64,000 nt of DNA from LZORAL124-50-18 sp051208045 (lineage in GTDB: Bacteria; Pseudomonadota; Gammaproteobacteria; Pseudomonadales; Oleiphilaceae), in the NCBI GenBank assembly GCA_051208045.1, contig JBPJFY010000008.1:1-64000 (forward strand), read 5' to 3'. Both the position numbers and the translations under genes were made by a program. Numbering within the stretch: position 1 is the stretch's first letter; each line of letters opens with the position of its first letter. This document shows positions 1 to 6,483 of the stretch, piece by piece. Under the pieces are notes generated by a model. It was not told the origin of the DNA, did not search any database, and saw only the letters and a program-made list of their open reading frames with translations.

Positions 1-283
1 CTTCGCGCATAAACTCTGGAAACTCGGGCTTCGAAAACTGGTTGTGAAAGGCGCGATAAGTGATGTTGCTGTCAGACCATTCACAATATCGGCGCTGAAT
101 GTCTGCCACACTTTCGATGGTGCCAGAGGCCATCACGGCAATCAGGCACGTGACCAGTTTAAATGGCGTAATTCGTCTCTGTCGAACACAGAAATCTTCT
201 TGTCTGGCGATATCCGTGATCTTATCTGGGCTGAGGGAATGGGTGAGTTTTTCGAGAAATGTGGTAAATTTACGTTGATTCAT
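1..283 (-). mobile_element. IS4-type transposase, N-terminal part (cut by window edge)
   Basis: Reading the minus strand from ATG at 283 gives 94 residues without a stop, then the frame leaves the window. The protein begins MNQRKFTTFLEKLTHSLSP and continues through ITPFKLVTCLIAVMASG, IESVADIQRRYCEWS and FHNQFSKPEFPEFMRE. This is the helical N-terminal region of IS4-group transposases; the DDE catalytic part would lie to the left. A stop codon lies three codons upstream of the ATG in the same frame, which fixes the start. Whether the element is complete cannot be seen. The terminal inverted repeat should lie somewhere in 284-400, but I could not delimit it. A 10-bp perfect palindrome, GCTACGTAGC, sits at 367-376. 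Confidence 0.75.
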
Positions 284-397
284 TCTGCTTTAGGGTTGGT
301 TGATTGTTTGGCGACTAACAATCTACCTTATCGCAGAATGAATCCATATTAATATCATTGAGTTACGCTACGTAGCTGCTTAATGTTCTACCTATGA

Positions 398-1243
398 GAA
401 AATGCTGTTACACAGGCCGGTGAGTTTGAACGTTTTGCTTGCTCATCAGCCAGTACAATTCCAGTCATAGAGTGCCAAACGCTAGTGAATCTATTCCATG
501 AAACTAGTGGAAACTTATGGATTGAAAGCGGCGGATGGTTGCAGAATCAAAATGTTTGCCAGTGGTATGGCATTAAATGTAAAGGCGGACATGTTGATGA
601 CATCAAATTACCATCGAACCAACTCAAAGGGAAACTTCCAGTGTTGAGCGCGTTAGTTAATCTGCGTAGCTTTAGCGTTCATAGTAACCAACTCACTGGA
701 AGTGTTCCGGCTTTAAGCGAATTAAAGCAATTGAGAGCCATTGATTTACATGGAAATCAATTTACGGGTTCCGCGCCCGACCTAACAGAGTTAACGGAAC
801 TTCGTTCTGCCTATTTCGGCAATAACCAATTTACGGGACGTATTCCCAATCTGACAAATCTTACTGAATTAAACGGGATAAACTTCCAGAACAATCTGTT
901 GACCGGCCCGTTTCCCGACATTTCAGCATCATCAAACCTGTTACAAATCATGCTCTACGATAATCAACTCAGTGGAACCCTGCCTGACTTATCCCACTTA
1001 ACCAAGATGCACACGTTCTCGGTAAGAAAAAACAGTTTCAGCGGCAAGCTACCCGAACTCTCAGCTTTAACTGAACTCGTAAACATCAGTGTTAACAAAA
1101 ACCAATTCAGCGGCCCCATTCCTGGTATAAAAGATTTAAAAAAACTTCAGAACGTTAGAATTGATGGAAACAATCTCTGTCGAAATCCTCAAATCGACTA
1201 CGGAAAATTCACTGAGAAGGTTTCTGAGTACCCGCTCTGTTAA
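398..1243 (+). pseudogene. Leucine-rich-repeat protein, 5' end damaged
   Basis: The body from GTG at 485 gives 252 residues. It has an LRRNT-like cap (GWLQNQNVCQWYGIKC, about residues 18-33) and about seven repeats of plant-type pattern, with L..N.FTG.(I/L/V)P at about 23-residue spacing, ending in a short Cys-containing cap. Such proteins are normally secreted, but no signal peptide precedes the cap. The open frame continues upstream of 485 to a stop at 395-397 and encodes SSASTIPVIECQTLV, which reads like the end of a signal peptide and the start of the cap. It contains no ATG, GTG or TTG there. I therefore read the gene as having lost its true start, probably by rearrangement next to the transposase. 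The block is AT-richer than the flanks. It could still be expressed from GTG 485 as a cytoplasmic protein. Confidence 0.6.
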
Positions 1244-1371
1244 GTGTAAGGGAAAAACCGGTGCCACCTACTCTCCAGAGCGGCTTGTGCCAGCGGTAGA
1301 TTCTGTGCCCAGCCCGTGCAGGCCAGGCAAAGCCCCATGAGCGGGATGAGTTGAGCGCGAAGTGGTGTCAT
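1240..1371 (-). pseudogene. 5' stump of a secreted-protein gene, truncated
   Basis: On the minus strand, ATG at 1371 opens a 43-codon frame with a textbook signal peptide: positive MTPLRAQ, hydrophobic LIPLMGLCLACTG, then WAQ as a cleavage site. It continues with NLPLAQAALESRWHRFFP and stops at 1240-1242, at the edge of the AT-rich LRR block. The start region directly faces the LysR gene on the plus strand, as is common for a regulator and its divergent target. I infer that the rest of the target gene was removed or displaced when the LRR/transposase block arrived, with the break near 1243-1265. The original function cannot be told from 35 mature residues. A real 43-residue secreted peptide is possible but less likely. 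Confidence 0.5.
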
Positions 1372-1459
1372 AGTGCTTCCAGTATATCGCAGGGGGCAGT
1401 TTGCGGGAGTTAAAAAATGGTATGCTTCCTGCGTTTATCCGAATAGGCTCGATTTCCCC

Positions 1460-2386
1460 ATGTTAGAACGTCATCACTTGGCCATTCTCCGTGCCGTTGA
1501 GCAGCAGGGCTCACTCACGGCTGCTGCCGATGCACTCTGCCTCACACAACCCGCTCTCACCCACGCCATTCGAAAGCTGGAACACCAAATCAGCACGCCG
1601 GTGTGGGTGAAAGAAGGCCGCACACTTCGGTTGACCCAGGCAGGGCGCTGGTTGTTGGGGCTGGCCCACCGGGTGTTACCGCAGTTCGAACATGCGGAAC
1701 AGGTGATGCACCAAATTGCCGAAGGGCAGCGGGGTACCCTGCGTATTGGGATGGAGTGCCACCCCTGTTATCAGTGGTTATTAAAGGTTGTCGCGCCCTA
1801 TCTGGACGCGTGGCCGGGGGTGGATGTTGACGTGAAGCAGGCCTTTCAGTTTGGCGGCATTGGCGCTTTGTTCGGCTATGATATCGACATGCTGGTCACG
1901 CCAGATCCGTTGTTCAAGTCTGGCCTGCACTTTTCCCCGGTGTTTGATTACGAGCAGGTGTTGGTGGTGCCGCTCAGTCACCCGTTGGCGCAGCAAAAAA
2001 CCGTAGCGCCTGAGCAGTTGAATGGCGAAACCCTGATCACCTATCCGGTGGACGTGGAGCGGCTGGATGTTTTCACGCAGTTTCTGCACCCGGCCAACTG
2101 TGCGCCCAAACAACACAAAACGCTGGAAACTACCGAACTGCTGCTGCAGATGGTCGCGGCTGGGCGGGGCGTCTCTGCGCTGCCCGACTGGCTGGTAGAG
2201 GAGTACGCCGGTCGACTTCCGGTTCGAGGTGTGCGTTGTGGTGAGGCGGGCATTCAGAAACAGATCTATCTGGGCGTACGGGAAGTGGATCGGGAAATTG
2301 ACTACATTGTTGCGTTTTTGGCCATGGCGAGTGGGTCGGGTAATATGGCAGATATTCCACGCCGACCTGAGGACGTATCGCCCTGA
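1460..2386 (+). CDS. LysR-family regulator, MetR-like
   Basis: 308-residue LysR-type regulator. I start it at ATG 1460 (MLERHHLAILRAVEQQGSL), because the longer frame from 1373 adds a segment with no family character. Residues 1-60 form the winged HTH (SLTAAADALCLTQPALTHAI recognition region). The effector domain follows with MetR-type signatures: LRIGMECHPCYQWL near residue 100, DIDMLVTPDPLFKSGLHFSPVFDYE, LITYPVDVERLDVF and LLLQMVAAGRGVSALPDWLVEE. MetR senses homocysteine and controls methionine-synthesis genes in enterics; here only family similarity is shown. It is divergent from the truncated secreted-protein gene, so its local target may be gone. No TGAA-N5-TTCA MetR box was seen in 1372-1459. 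Confidence 0.85.
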   Translation: MLERHHLAILRAVEQQGSLTAAADALCLTQPALTHAIRKLEHQISTPVWVKEGRTLRLTQAGRWLLGLAHRVLPQFEHAEQVMHQIAEGQRGTLRIGMECHPCYQWLLKVVAPYLDAWPGVDVDVKQAFQFGGIGALFGYDIDMLVTPDPLFKSGLHFSPVFDYEQVLVVPLSHPLAQQKTVAPEQLNGETLITYPVDVERLDVFTQFLHPANCAPKQHKTLETTELLLQMVAAGRGVSALPDWLVEEYAGRLPVRGVRCGEAGIQKQIYLGVREVDREIDYIVAFLAMASGSGNMADIPRRPEDVSP

Positions 2387-2481
2387 GCGCAGCGATTGAC
2401 TGCGACAGCATGCGTTTTGTGAGTTATGTTACCTTTTTGAGGGATTTAGTCGCTTTTTGACGCTTGGGTTTGGGATGTGCC

Positions 2482-2497
2482 CACGCTTGAAAGCGTG
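2482..2497. repeat. Short perfect palindrome upstream of a possible toxin gene
   Basis: CACGCTTGAAAGCGTG has 7-bp perfect arms with a 2-base centre. It lies 36 bases before the start codon of the gene at 2533 and could be an operator or a small hairpin. No T-run follows, so it is not an intrinsic terminator. Confidence 0.4.
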
Positions 2498-2532
2498 ACA
2501 AAATGAAATGAAGCAACAGGGAGAGTTTAAGA

Positions 2533-3006
2533 ATGAAGGACGTTAAGCATTACAAATGCCTGACTGATCTAAAGGAGATTATACAGGGTGTCGAAAATCG
2601 CCGATTACGACCTATTCCGCGTGGCGATCATCCGACGCTTTATAAAGATAGGGCGGAAGGAAAATACCGAACTGTCATGGGCGTGAGAGTCTGTGACTAC
2701 AAGTTTTCGACCGACGAAAAATGGGTTTTACCTGACGATCAGATGGGGTTGTCTTTTTCATCTTCTTGGACGAACCTCAAATTTGTCCATAAGATGATGT
2801 CGAGGAAGAAAAAGCCTGTGGATGTTTTTTGGGTATTTTCTGAGGCAGATATTCCCCCTGGGATGAAGTTTCAGCCGGATCAAGAAAAAGAGGGTCATCA
2901 CTTTCTAACGGTTACTAAAAAAATGCGGATTGAGGAGTTGATATACAATTTGAAGTGGGTGGCAGATAGACTGTCAATAATTAAGGAAGGGGGGAGTGTG
3001 CTGTGA
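2533..3006 (+). CDS. Hypothetical protein, possible Tse2-like ADP-ribosyltransferase-fold toxin
   Basis: 157 residues, no signal peptide or membrane segment; a likely SD (AGGGAGAG) sits before ATG 2533. I do not recognise it with certainty. The C-terminal third reads ADIPPGMKFQPDQEKEGHHF, then LTVTKKMRIEELIYNLKWVA. This spacing resembles the end of Pseudomonas aeruginosa Tse2 (DIPPDLKVKQD..., HYTI.P...M, a final helix with R..). The middle contains LYKDRAEGKY and a Ser-rich stretch (GLSFSSSWTNLK), comparable to the NAD-site loops of that fold. Tse2 is a T6SS effector kept in check by a small partner protein. Here a 101-residue gene overlaps the end by 4 bases (GTGA), which fits a toxin-immunity pair. 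Both genes are AT-richer than the chromosome around them. The toxin assignment is inference and needs a profile search. Confidence 0.35.
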   Translation: MKDVKHYKCLTDLKEIIQGVENRRLRPIPRGDHPTLYKDRAEGKYRTVMGVRVCDYKFSTDEKWVLPDDQMGLSFSSSWTNLKFVHKMMSRKKKPVDVFWVFSEADIPPGMKFQPDQEKEGHHFLTVTKKMRIEELIYNLKWVADRLSIIKEGGSVL

Positions 3007-3308
3007 TCAAGTTTGAAAGATACCCTCATATCCACAGTTTGCTGAGGCATTATGCAGACCGGTTCAATGCCAAGTCGGTGACCGAAATTCTGGATTCTGG
3101 GGTGAAAGATTCGCAGTCTGCAGAGTTATTTTCGTTGTTTGTTTGGCAGGTTGTCGATGCAATGCACGACGACGAAGAGAGTGGGGTGAGTGTTTTAGGC
3201 AGCACAAATAACCTTGAGATGATTCCCGATTTGGAGTACGAAGTCTCGAAGTATTTACGAGCAGTAGGGTTTTATCAGGTTTGGGTGGATGTGAGTGAGC
3301 GAGCATGA
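3003..3308 (+). CDS. Small acidic hypothetical protein, putative partner/immunity of the upstream gene
   Basis: 101 residues starting with GTG at 3003, overlapping the stop of the preceding gene by four bases, so translation is probably coupled. The sequence (YPHIHSLLRHYADRFNAKS, LFSLFVWQVVDAMHDDEESG, SKYLRAVGFYQVW) is acidic, appears mainly helical, and lacks Cys and membrane segments. I do not recognise the family. Small size, acidic character and tight coupling to a possible toxin suggest an immunity or antitoxin role. That is inference from context only. Confidence 0.55.
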   Translation: MIKFERYPHIHSLLRHYADRFNAKSVTEILDSGVKDSQSAELFSLFVWQVVDAMHDDEESGVSVLGSTNNLEMIPDLEYEVSKYLRAVGFYQVWVDVSERA

Positions 3309-3466
3309 TTTTCCTTTTTTGGAGCGCTCCCGCTCTGGCAGGGAATGGGAAGTTGATTCGGTGAGCGGGTAAGCCTGCATAGTGACAAGCTGAGCGCGTT
3401 TGGCTATGGTAAAAAAGTCTGTGCGTAAAATTTACCCCTTGAGCAGGTGGTCGTGTGCTGGATCTT

Positions 3467-4297
3467 ATGAAAAAAACCGTAGTGAAAAAGCGATCGCCCG
3501 CTCGCACCCTTTCGTTCGTGTGCGCAGTTGTTTTTCTACTCGGGGTGCGCTTTGGCGTTGCCAGTGACACTGCGCCCGATGTGGTCAGGTTAGCCTTCTC
3601 GAACATCCAGAACTACCCCATCCAGATGGGGTACGGGCAGGCACTGGCTGATCCACCGGGTATTACTGTTGAGTTGATTCAGCTGGCTTTTCAACGGGAA
3701 AACATTTCCCTGGAGATTGTTCGGTATCCGAATAAACGAGTCTTGCTGTCCTTGGAAACTAACGAGATAGACGGTGCGTTTGTGTTTTCTTACAATGCGG
3801 ATCGCGCAAAATTTTGTGCGTACCCGCTCAAGGAGGGTAAGCCGGATGAAAGTCGACGAGTGACCGAGTTAAAATATCATTTCTATAAACACAAAGAAAA
3901 CAGCGCCTTTGGGTGGGACGGAAAAACCGTGACGCCGGCGGATGCCACGGTGACCGCCGTTTCAGGGTATTCCGTCGTGAAAGAATTGAATAAACTCAAC
4001 ATCGAGGTCGCGGAAATCAAAAAGCCGGAAGCAGGATTCGAAATGGTCCGGCGTGGCTACGTTGCGGCCACGGCAGGCCAAAGCAGCGACTATGACCCGC
4101 TGATTAAAGACAATGATTTCAGCTTTATCGAACGGGTAGACCCTCCGATCAAAAAAAAGGACTACTTTTTGGTGTTCTCCAAAAAGTTCGCACAAGAGCA
4201 CCCCGAAGTGGCCGACAGAATCTGGCAGACGCTGGCGGTAGTCCGGGAAGAGCACTATGCACGGCTGGTTGAGAAATATCGGGCTGTACCGCCGTAA
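3467..4297 (+). CDS. Solitary periplasmic binding protein, SBP family 3-like
   Basis: 276 residues from ATG 3467 (MKKTVVKKRSPARTLSFVC). The frame is open four codons further, to GTG 3455, but the Lys-rich start is the natural signal-peptide beginning. A positive n-region is followed by a hydrophobic stretch ending near GVASDT. The mature part shows the type-II binding-protein pattern: VRLAFSNIQNYPIQMG, GITVELIQLAFQRENISLEI, ETNEIDGAFVFSYNADR (the usual 'G.(V/I)DG....' signature) and a late YDPLIKDNDFSF region. No permease or ATPase gene is adjacent, so it may be a sensor-type or remotely partnered protein. A small membrane protein gene follows after 23 bases. The ligand is unknown. Confidence 0.75.
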   Translation: MKKTVVKKRSPARTLSFVCAVVFLLGVRFGVASDTAPDVVRLAFSNIQNYPIQMGYGQALADPPGITVELIQLAFQRENISLEIVRYPNKRVLLSLETNEIDGAFVFSYNADRAKFCAYPLKEGKPDESRRVTELKYHFYKHKENSAFGWDGKTVTPADATVTAVSGYSVVKELNKLNIEVAEIKKPEAGFEMVRRGYVAATAGQSSDYDPLIKDNDFSFIERVDPPIKKKDYFLVFSKKFAQEHPEVADRIWQTLAVVREEHYARLVEKYRAVPP

Positions 4298-4320
4298 TCT
4301 GACTGAGTGAAGCGACGTAT

Positions 4321-4548
4321 ATGGCCTGGCAAGGACGAATTTCTCTGTTAAATGGTGGCTATATTGCGCTTGGATTTGTCCCCCTGTTATTGCTCAAAGC
4401 ATCCCTGGAGGGCTTCCTGGTCACCATTGGTATCGCATTGTTTTCGATTATCACGGAATGGTTCGAGCGAATGTCCAAAGAAGATGCGACAACCCGCAAG
4501 CGTTTTGTGATACTGCTGGTCAGTAACGTCCTGTCAGGGCTGGTCTGA
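4321..4548 (+). CDS. Small predicted membrane protein
   Basis: 75 residues, ATG 4321, 23 bases after the binding-protein gene. Two hydrophobic segments are visible, at about residues 11-27 (GGYIALGFVPLLLLKA) and 31-46 (GFLVTIGIALFSIITE), followed by a charged loop (RMSKEDATTRKR) and a third short hydrophobic end. No clear SD precedes it and I do not recognise a family, so it may be a chance frame. Its position behind a binding protein, and the similar arrangement at 43.7-44.6 kb, make it worth keeping. Confidence 0.4.
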   Translation: MAWQGRISLLNGGYIALGFVPLLLLKASLEGFLVTIGIALFSIITEWFERMSKEDATTRKRFVILLVSNVLSGLV

Positions 4549-4618
4549 AGCAGTCTCATGTTTGATAGATAACCTCTTCGGCAGTCTGCGATTCGCTTTG
4601 AGAATCTGTTCATTGATG

Positions 4619-4650
4619 ATATATTTGATGCATAAACGCATCAAATATAT
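4619..4650. promoter_or_regulatory. Perfect 13-bp inverted repeat, likely VapBC operator
   Basis: ATATATTTGATGC (4619-4631) and its exact complement GCATCAAATATAT (4638-4650) are separated by six bases (ATAAAC). The repeat lies 15 bases before vapB. VapBC operons are normally repressed by the complex binding such a dyad over the promoter, so this is the obvious autoregulatory site. A -10 element probably lies within the AT-rich arms. Confidence 0.7.
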
Positions 4651-4665
4651 CTGCAGGCACTTCTT

Positions 4666-4869
4666 ATGCGCACTACCGTGACGATTGATGATTCGCTTTA
4701 CAATCAGGCTCTGGAATTGGCCGATCCGGATATGGATAAATCAGAGCTTTTTCGCGAAGCAATGAAAACCTTTGTGCGTGTGCAAGCGGCGAAACGACTG
4801 GCCGCGCTTGGTGGTACATCCCCGGATATGACGGAGATTCCCCGTAGGAGAGAGAAACTATCTCCATGA
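4666..4869 (+). CDS. vapB: VapB-type antitoxin, ribbon-helix-helix
   Basis: 67 residues, ATG 4666. The N-terminus MRTTVTIDDSLYNQALELA is the DNA-binding ribbon-helix-helix of the VapB type II antitoxins (MetJ/Arc fold), continuing to DKSELFREAMKTFVRVQAAKRL. The C-terminal tail (SPDMTEIPRRREKLSP) is the segment expected to wrap the toxin. It overlaps vapC by four bases (ATGA), so the two are co-translated. The antitoxin should neutralise VapC and, with it, repress transcription from the dyad upstream. Confidence 0.9.
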   Translation: MRTTVTIDDSLYNQALELADPDMDKSELFREAMKTFVRVQAAKRLAALGGTSPDMTEIPRRREKLSP

Positions 4870-5237
4870 GTGTGTTGATTGATACTTCCGTGTGGGTGCA
4901 TCATTTTAAGCAATCCAACGAGGCATTGATTCATCTACTTGCGATGGATTTAGCAATAACGCACCCGATGGTTGTTGCCGAGTTGGCGTGTGGCACCCCG
5001 CCTGCGCCGAGAGCTAGAACATTGAGCGACATCGGTTTGTTGCAGTTCAGCAAGCAGGCGACGTTGGATGAAGTGCTCAGTTTTATAGAAAGAGAGAAAT
5101 TGTACGGTTTGGGTTGTGGATTGGTGGATATGATTCTGCTTGCCTCCACGGTAATTACCCCGGGAGCCGTTATCTGGACGTTAGACAAGCGGTTAAGTCG
5201 GTTAGCAGAACGATTTGACGTCTGTTTTAAGGCATAG
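4866..5237 (+). CDS. vapC: VapC-type toxin, PIN-domain ribonuclease
   Basis: 123 residues, start ATG 4866 overlapping the vapB stop. It has the PIN-domain acidic residues: Asp in VLIDTSVW (residue 6), Glu in VVAELACG (about 39), Asp in GLVDMILLAS (about 90) and Asp in WTLDKRL (about 107), all in normal spacing. Members cleave tRNA or rRNA when released from VapB; the exact target cannot be read from sequence. Length and motifs are complete, so the module looks functional. A strong hairpin follows at 5251-5272. Confidence 0.9.
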   Translation: MSVLIDTSVWVHHFKQSNEALIHLLAMDLAITHPMVVAELACGTPPAPRARTLSDIGLLQFSKQATLDEVLSFIEREKLYGLGCGLVDMILLASTVITPGAVIWTLDKRLSRLAERFDVCFKA

Positions 5238-5250
5238 GCTCTGCATTTGA

Positions 5251-5272
5251 TTAGGGGGTGAATACCCCCTAA
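5251..5272. terminator. Hairpin between convergent vapC and nrdB
   Basis: TTAGGGGGT, loop GAAT, ACCCCCTAA: 9-bp perfect arms with five G:C pairs. On the plus strand the stem runs into AAAACGG, while on the minus strand it is followed by TCAAATGC. The U-tract is weak in both directions, so this is a probable but not canonical terminator for the two converging units. Confidence 0.6.
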
Positions 5273-5298
5273 AACGGAATAATCACTGTGGGCAGCGA

Positions 5299-6483
5299 CT
5301 ACCAAGCCAATGCCGCACCGGTTTGATATTCCGTCACTCGTGTTTCAAAGAAGTTCTTCTCTTTGCGGATGCTGGCCTGTTCATCCAGCCACGGCAAGGC
5401 GTTTTGTGCGCCGGGAAACGGCTCTTTCAGTTTGAGCTGTTTCGCTCGACGGTTGGCGATGAACCGGAACTGGGCGATGTGTTCCCCGGCGCTGTAACCG
5501 AGTATCGGCTCTGCCAGGAGGAACTCAGCATAGGCCTGTTCAGCCTGCTCTGCCTCTTCCCACAGTGATTGCACGGCCTTTTCCGGCAGGGTGAGGTTTT
5601 CTTCCAGCATCAGTTGTTTTACCACACGAAGGCCAAACGCACAGTGCATGACTTCGTCGCGCATGATGTACTGCAATTGCTCTGCTGTGCCTTTCATTAA
5701 TCCTCGGCGCTGCAAGGCAAAGATGGGGCTGAAGCCATTGTAGAACCAGCAGCCTTCAAAGATGGCGGCGAAGAAAAAGTAGGCCAGTGCGAACTGCTCG
5801 AGATCATCTCTCCGGGTCAGATCGATGTCTGGTGTCATGATTGACGCCAGCCGCTCGTTGGCCAACTGAATCTTCCGGTGCATTGCTGGCACCACGCGGT
5901 AGCGGTTGTAGATTTCCCCCTGATCGAGCCCCAGCGACTCGATACAGTGCTGGTAGGTCCAGGTGTGCAGAGACTCTTCGTACACCTGGCGGGCCTGATA
6001 AATCTGCAGTTCCGGTGCACTCATTTTTTCCATCACGGCCAAACCAATATTGCGCATGGCCAGTATGTCCGACGTGGTCAGGTAGGCCAGCACATTCTCA
6101 TACACATGCTTTTCTTCCACGGTCAGCCGGTGATGGTAGTCGTGAATGTCCTGAGACATGCTGATGTCCAGCGGCGTCCAGTGATTTTTATTGGCGTTGA
6201 GAAAAAACTCCCAGGCCCAGGGATATTTGAAGGGGGCGAGCTGATTAATATCGGCCTTGCCATTCACAACGCGTTTGTCCTCCGGATTCACGGGGGGGAG
6301 AAACAGGTTGAGCGGCTCTGGCGATGCTTTCTGTTGTGTTGGCGCGGCTTGCGGTTTTTGAGCAGTCAATGCAGGAATGGCGGCCTGCAATGGATTATCC
6401 CAGTTCGGTGTCATGGTGGCTTCCCGGTTGGTGGATTTTTCCTGGAGGTAGAGGCGTTCGCTGTTTGAAGCGTTCGGGTTCAT
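5299..6483 (-). CDS. nrdB: Class Ia ribonucleoside-diphosphate reductase, small subunit
   Basis: 394 residues if started at ATG 6483, which overlaps the nrdA stop as ATGA; two upstream in-frame starts (ATG 6489, GTG 6498) lie inside nrdA. NrdB holds the diferric-tyrosyl radical cofactor for NDP to dNDP reduction. The iron ligands and radical Tyr are present: Asp139 (TTSDILA), Glu170 and His173 with Tyr177 in EESLHTWTYQHCIE, Glu243 (FEGCWFYNGF), Glu277 and His280 (RDEVMHCAFG). It is therefore a true tyrosyl-radical subunit. An extra N-terminal stretch of about 60 residues, rich in Pro, Ala and Gln, precedes the conserved core. It is co-transcribed with nrdA under the cobalamin riboswitch. Confidence 0.95.
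   Translation of the reverse strand: MNPNASNSERLYLQEKSTNREATMTPNWDNPLQAAIPALTAQKPQAAPTQQKASPEPLNLFLPPVNPEDKRVVNGKADINQLAPFKYPWAWEFFLNANKNHWTPLDISMSQDIHDYHHRLTVEEKHVYENVLAYLTTSDILAMRNIGLAVMEKMSAPELQIYQARQVYEESLHTWTYQHCIESLGLDQGEIYNRYRVVPAMHRKIQLANERLASIMTPDIDLTRRDDLEQFALAYFFFAAIFEGCWFYNGFSPIFALQRRGLMKGTAEQLQYIMRDEVMHCAFGLRVVKQLMLEENLTLPEKAVQSLWEEAEQAEQAYAEFLLAEPILGYSAGEHIAQFRFIANRRAKQLKLKEPFPGAQNALPWLDEQASIRKEKNFFETRVTEYQTGAALAW

Noticed and set aside
44..352. 102-codon plus-strand frame at the left edge
   Set aside because: It is antisense to a clear IS4-type transposase start and has no family likeness.
3400..3440. GGTAAA...TTTACC inverted repeat before the first binding protein
   Set aside because: Arms of only six bases with an 18-base spacer; expected by chance in AT-rich DNA.
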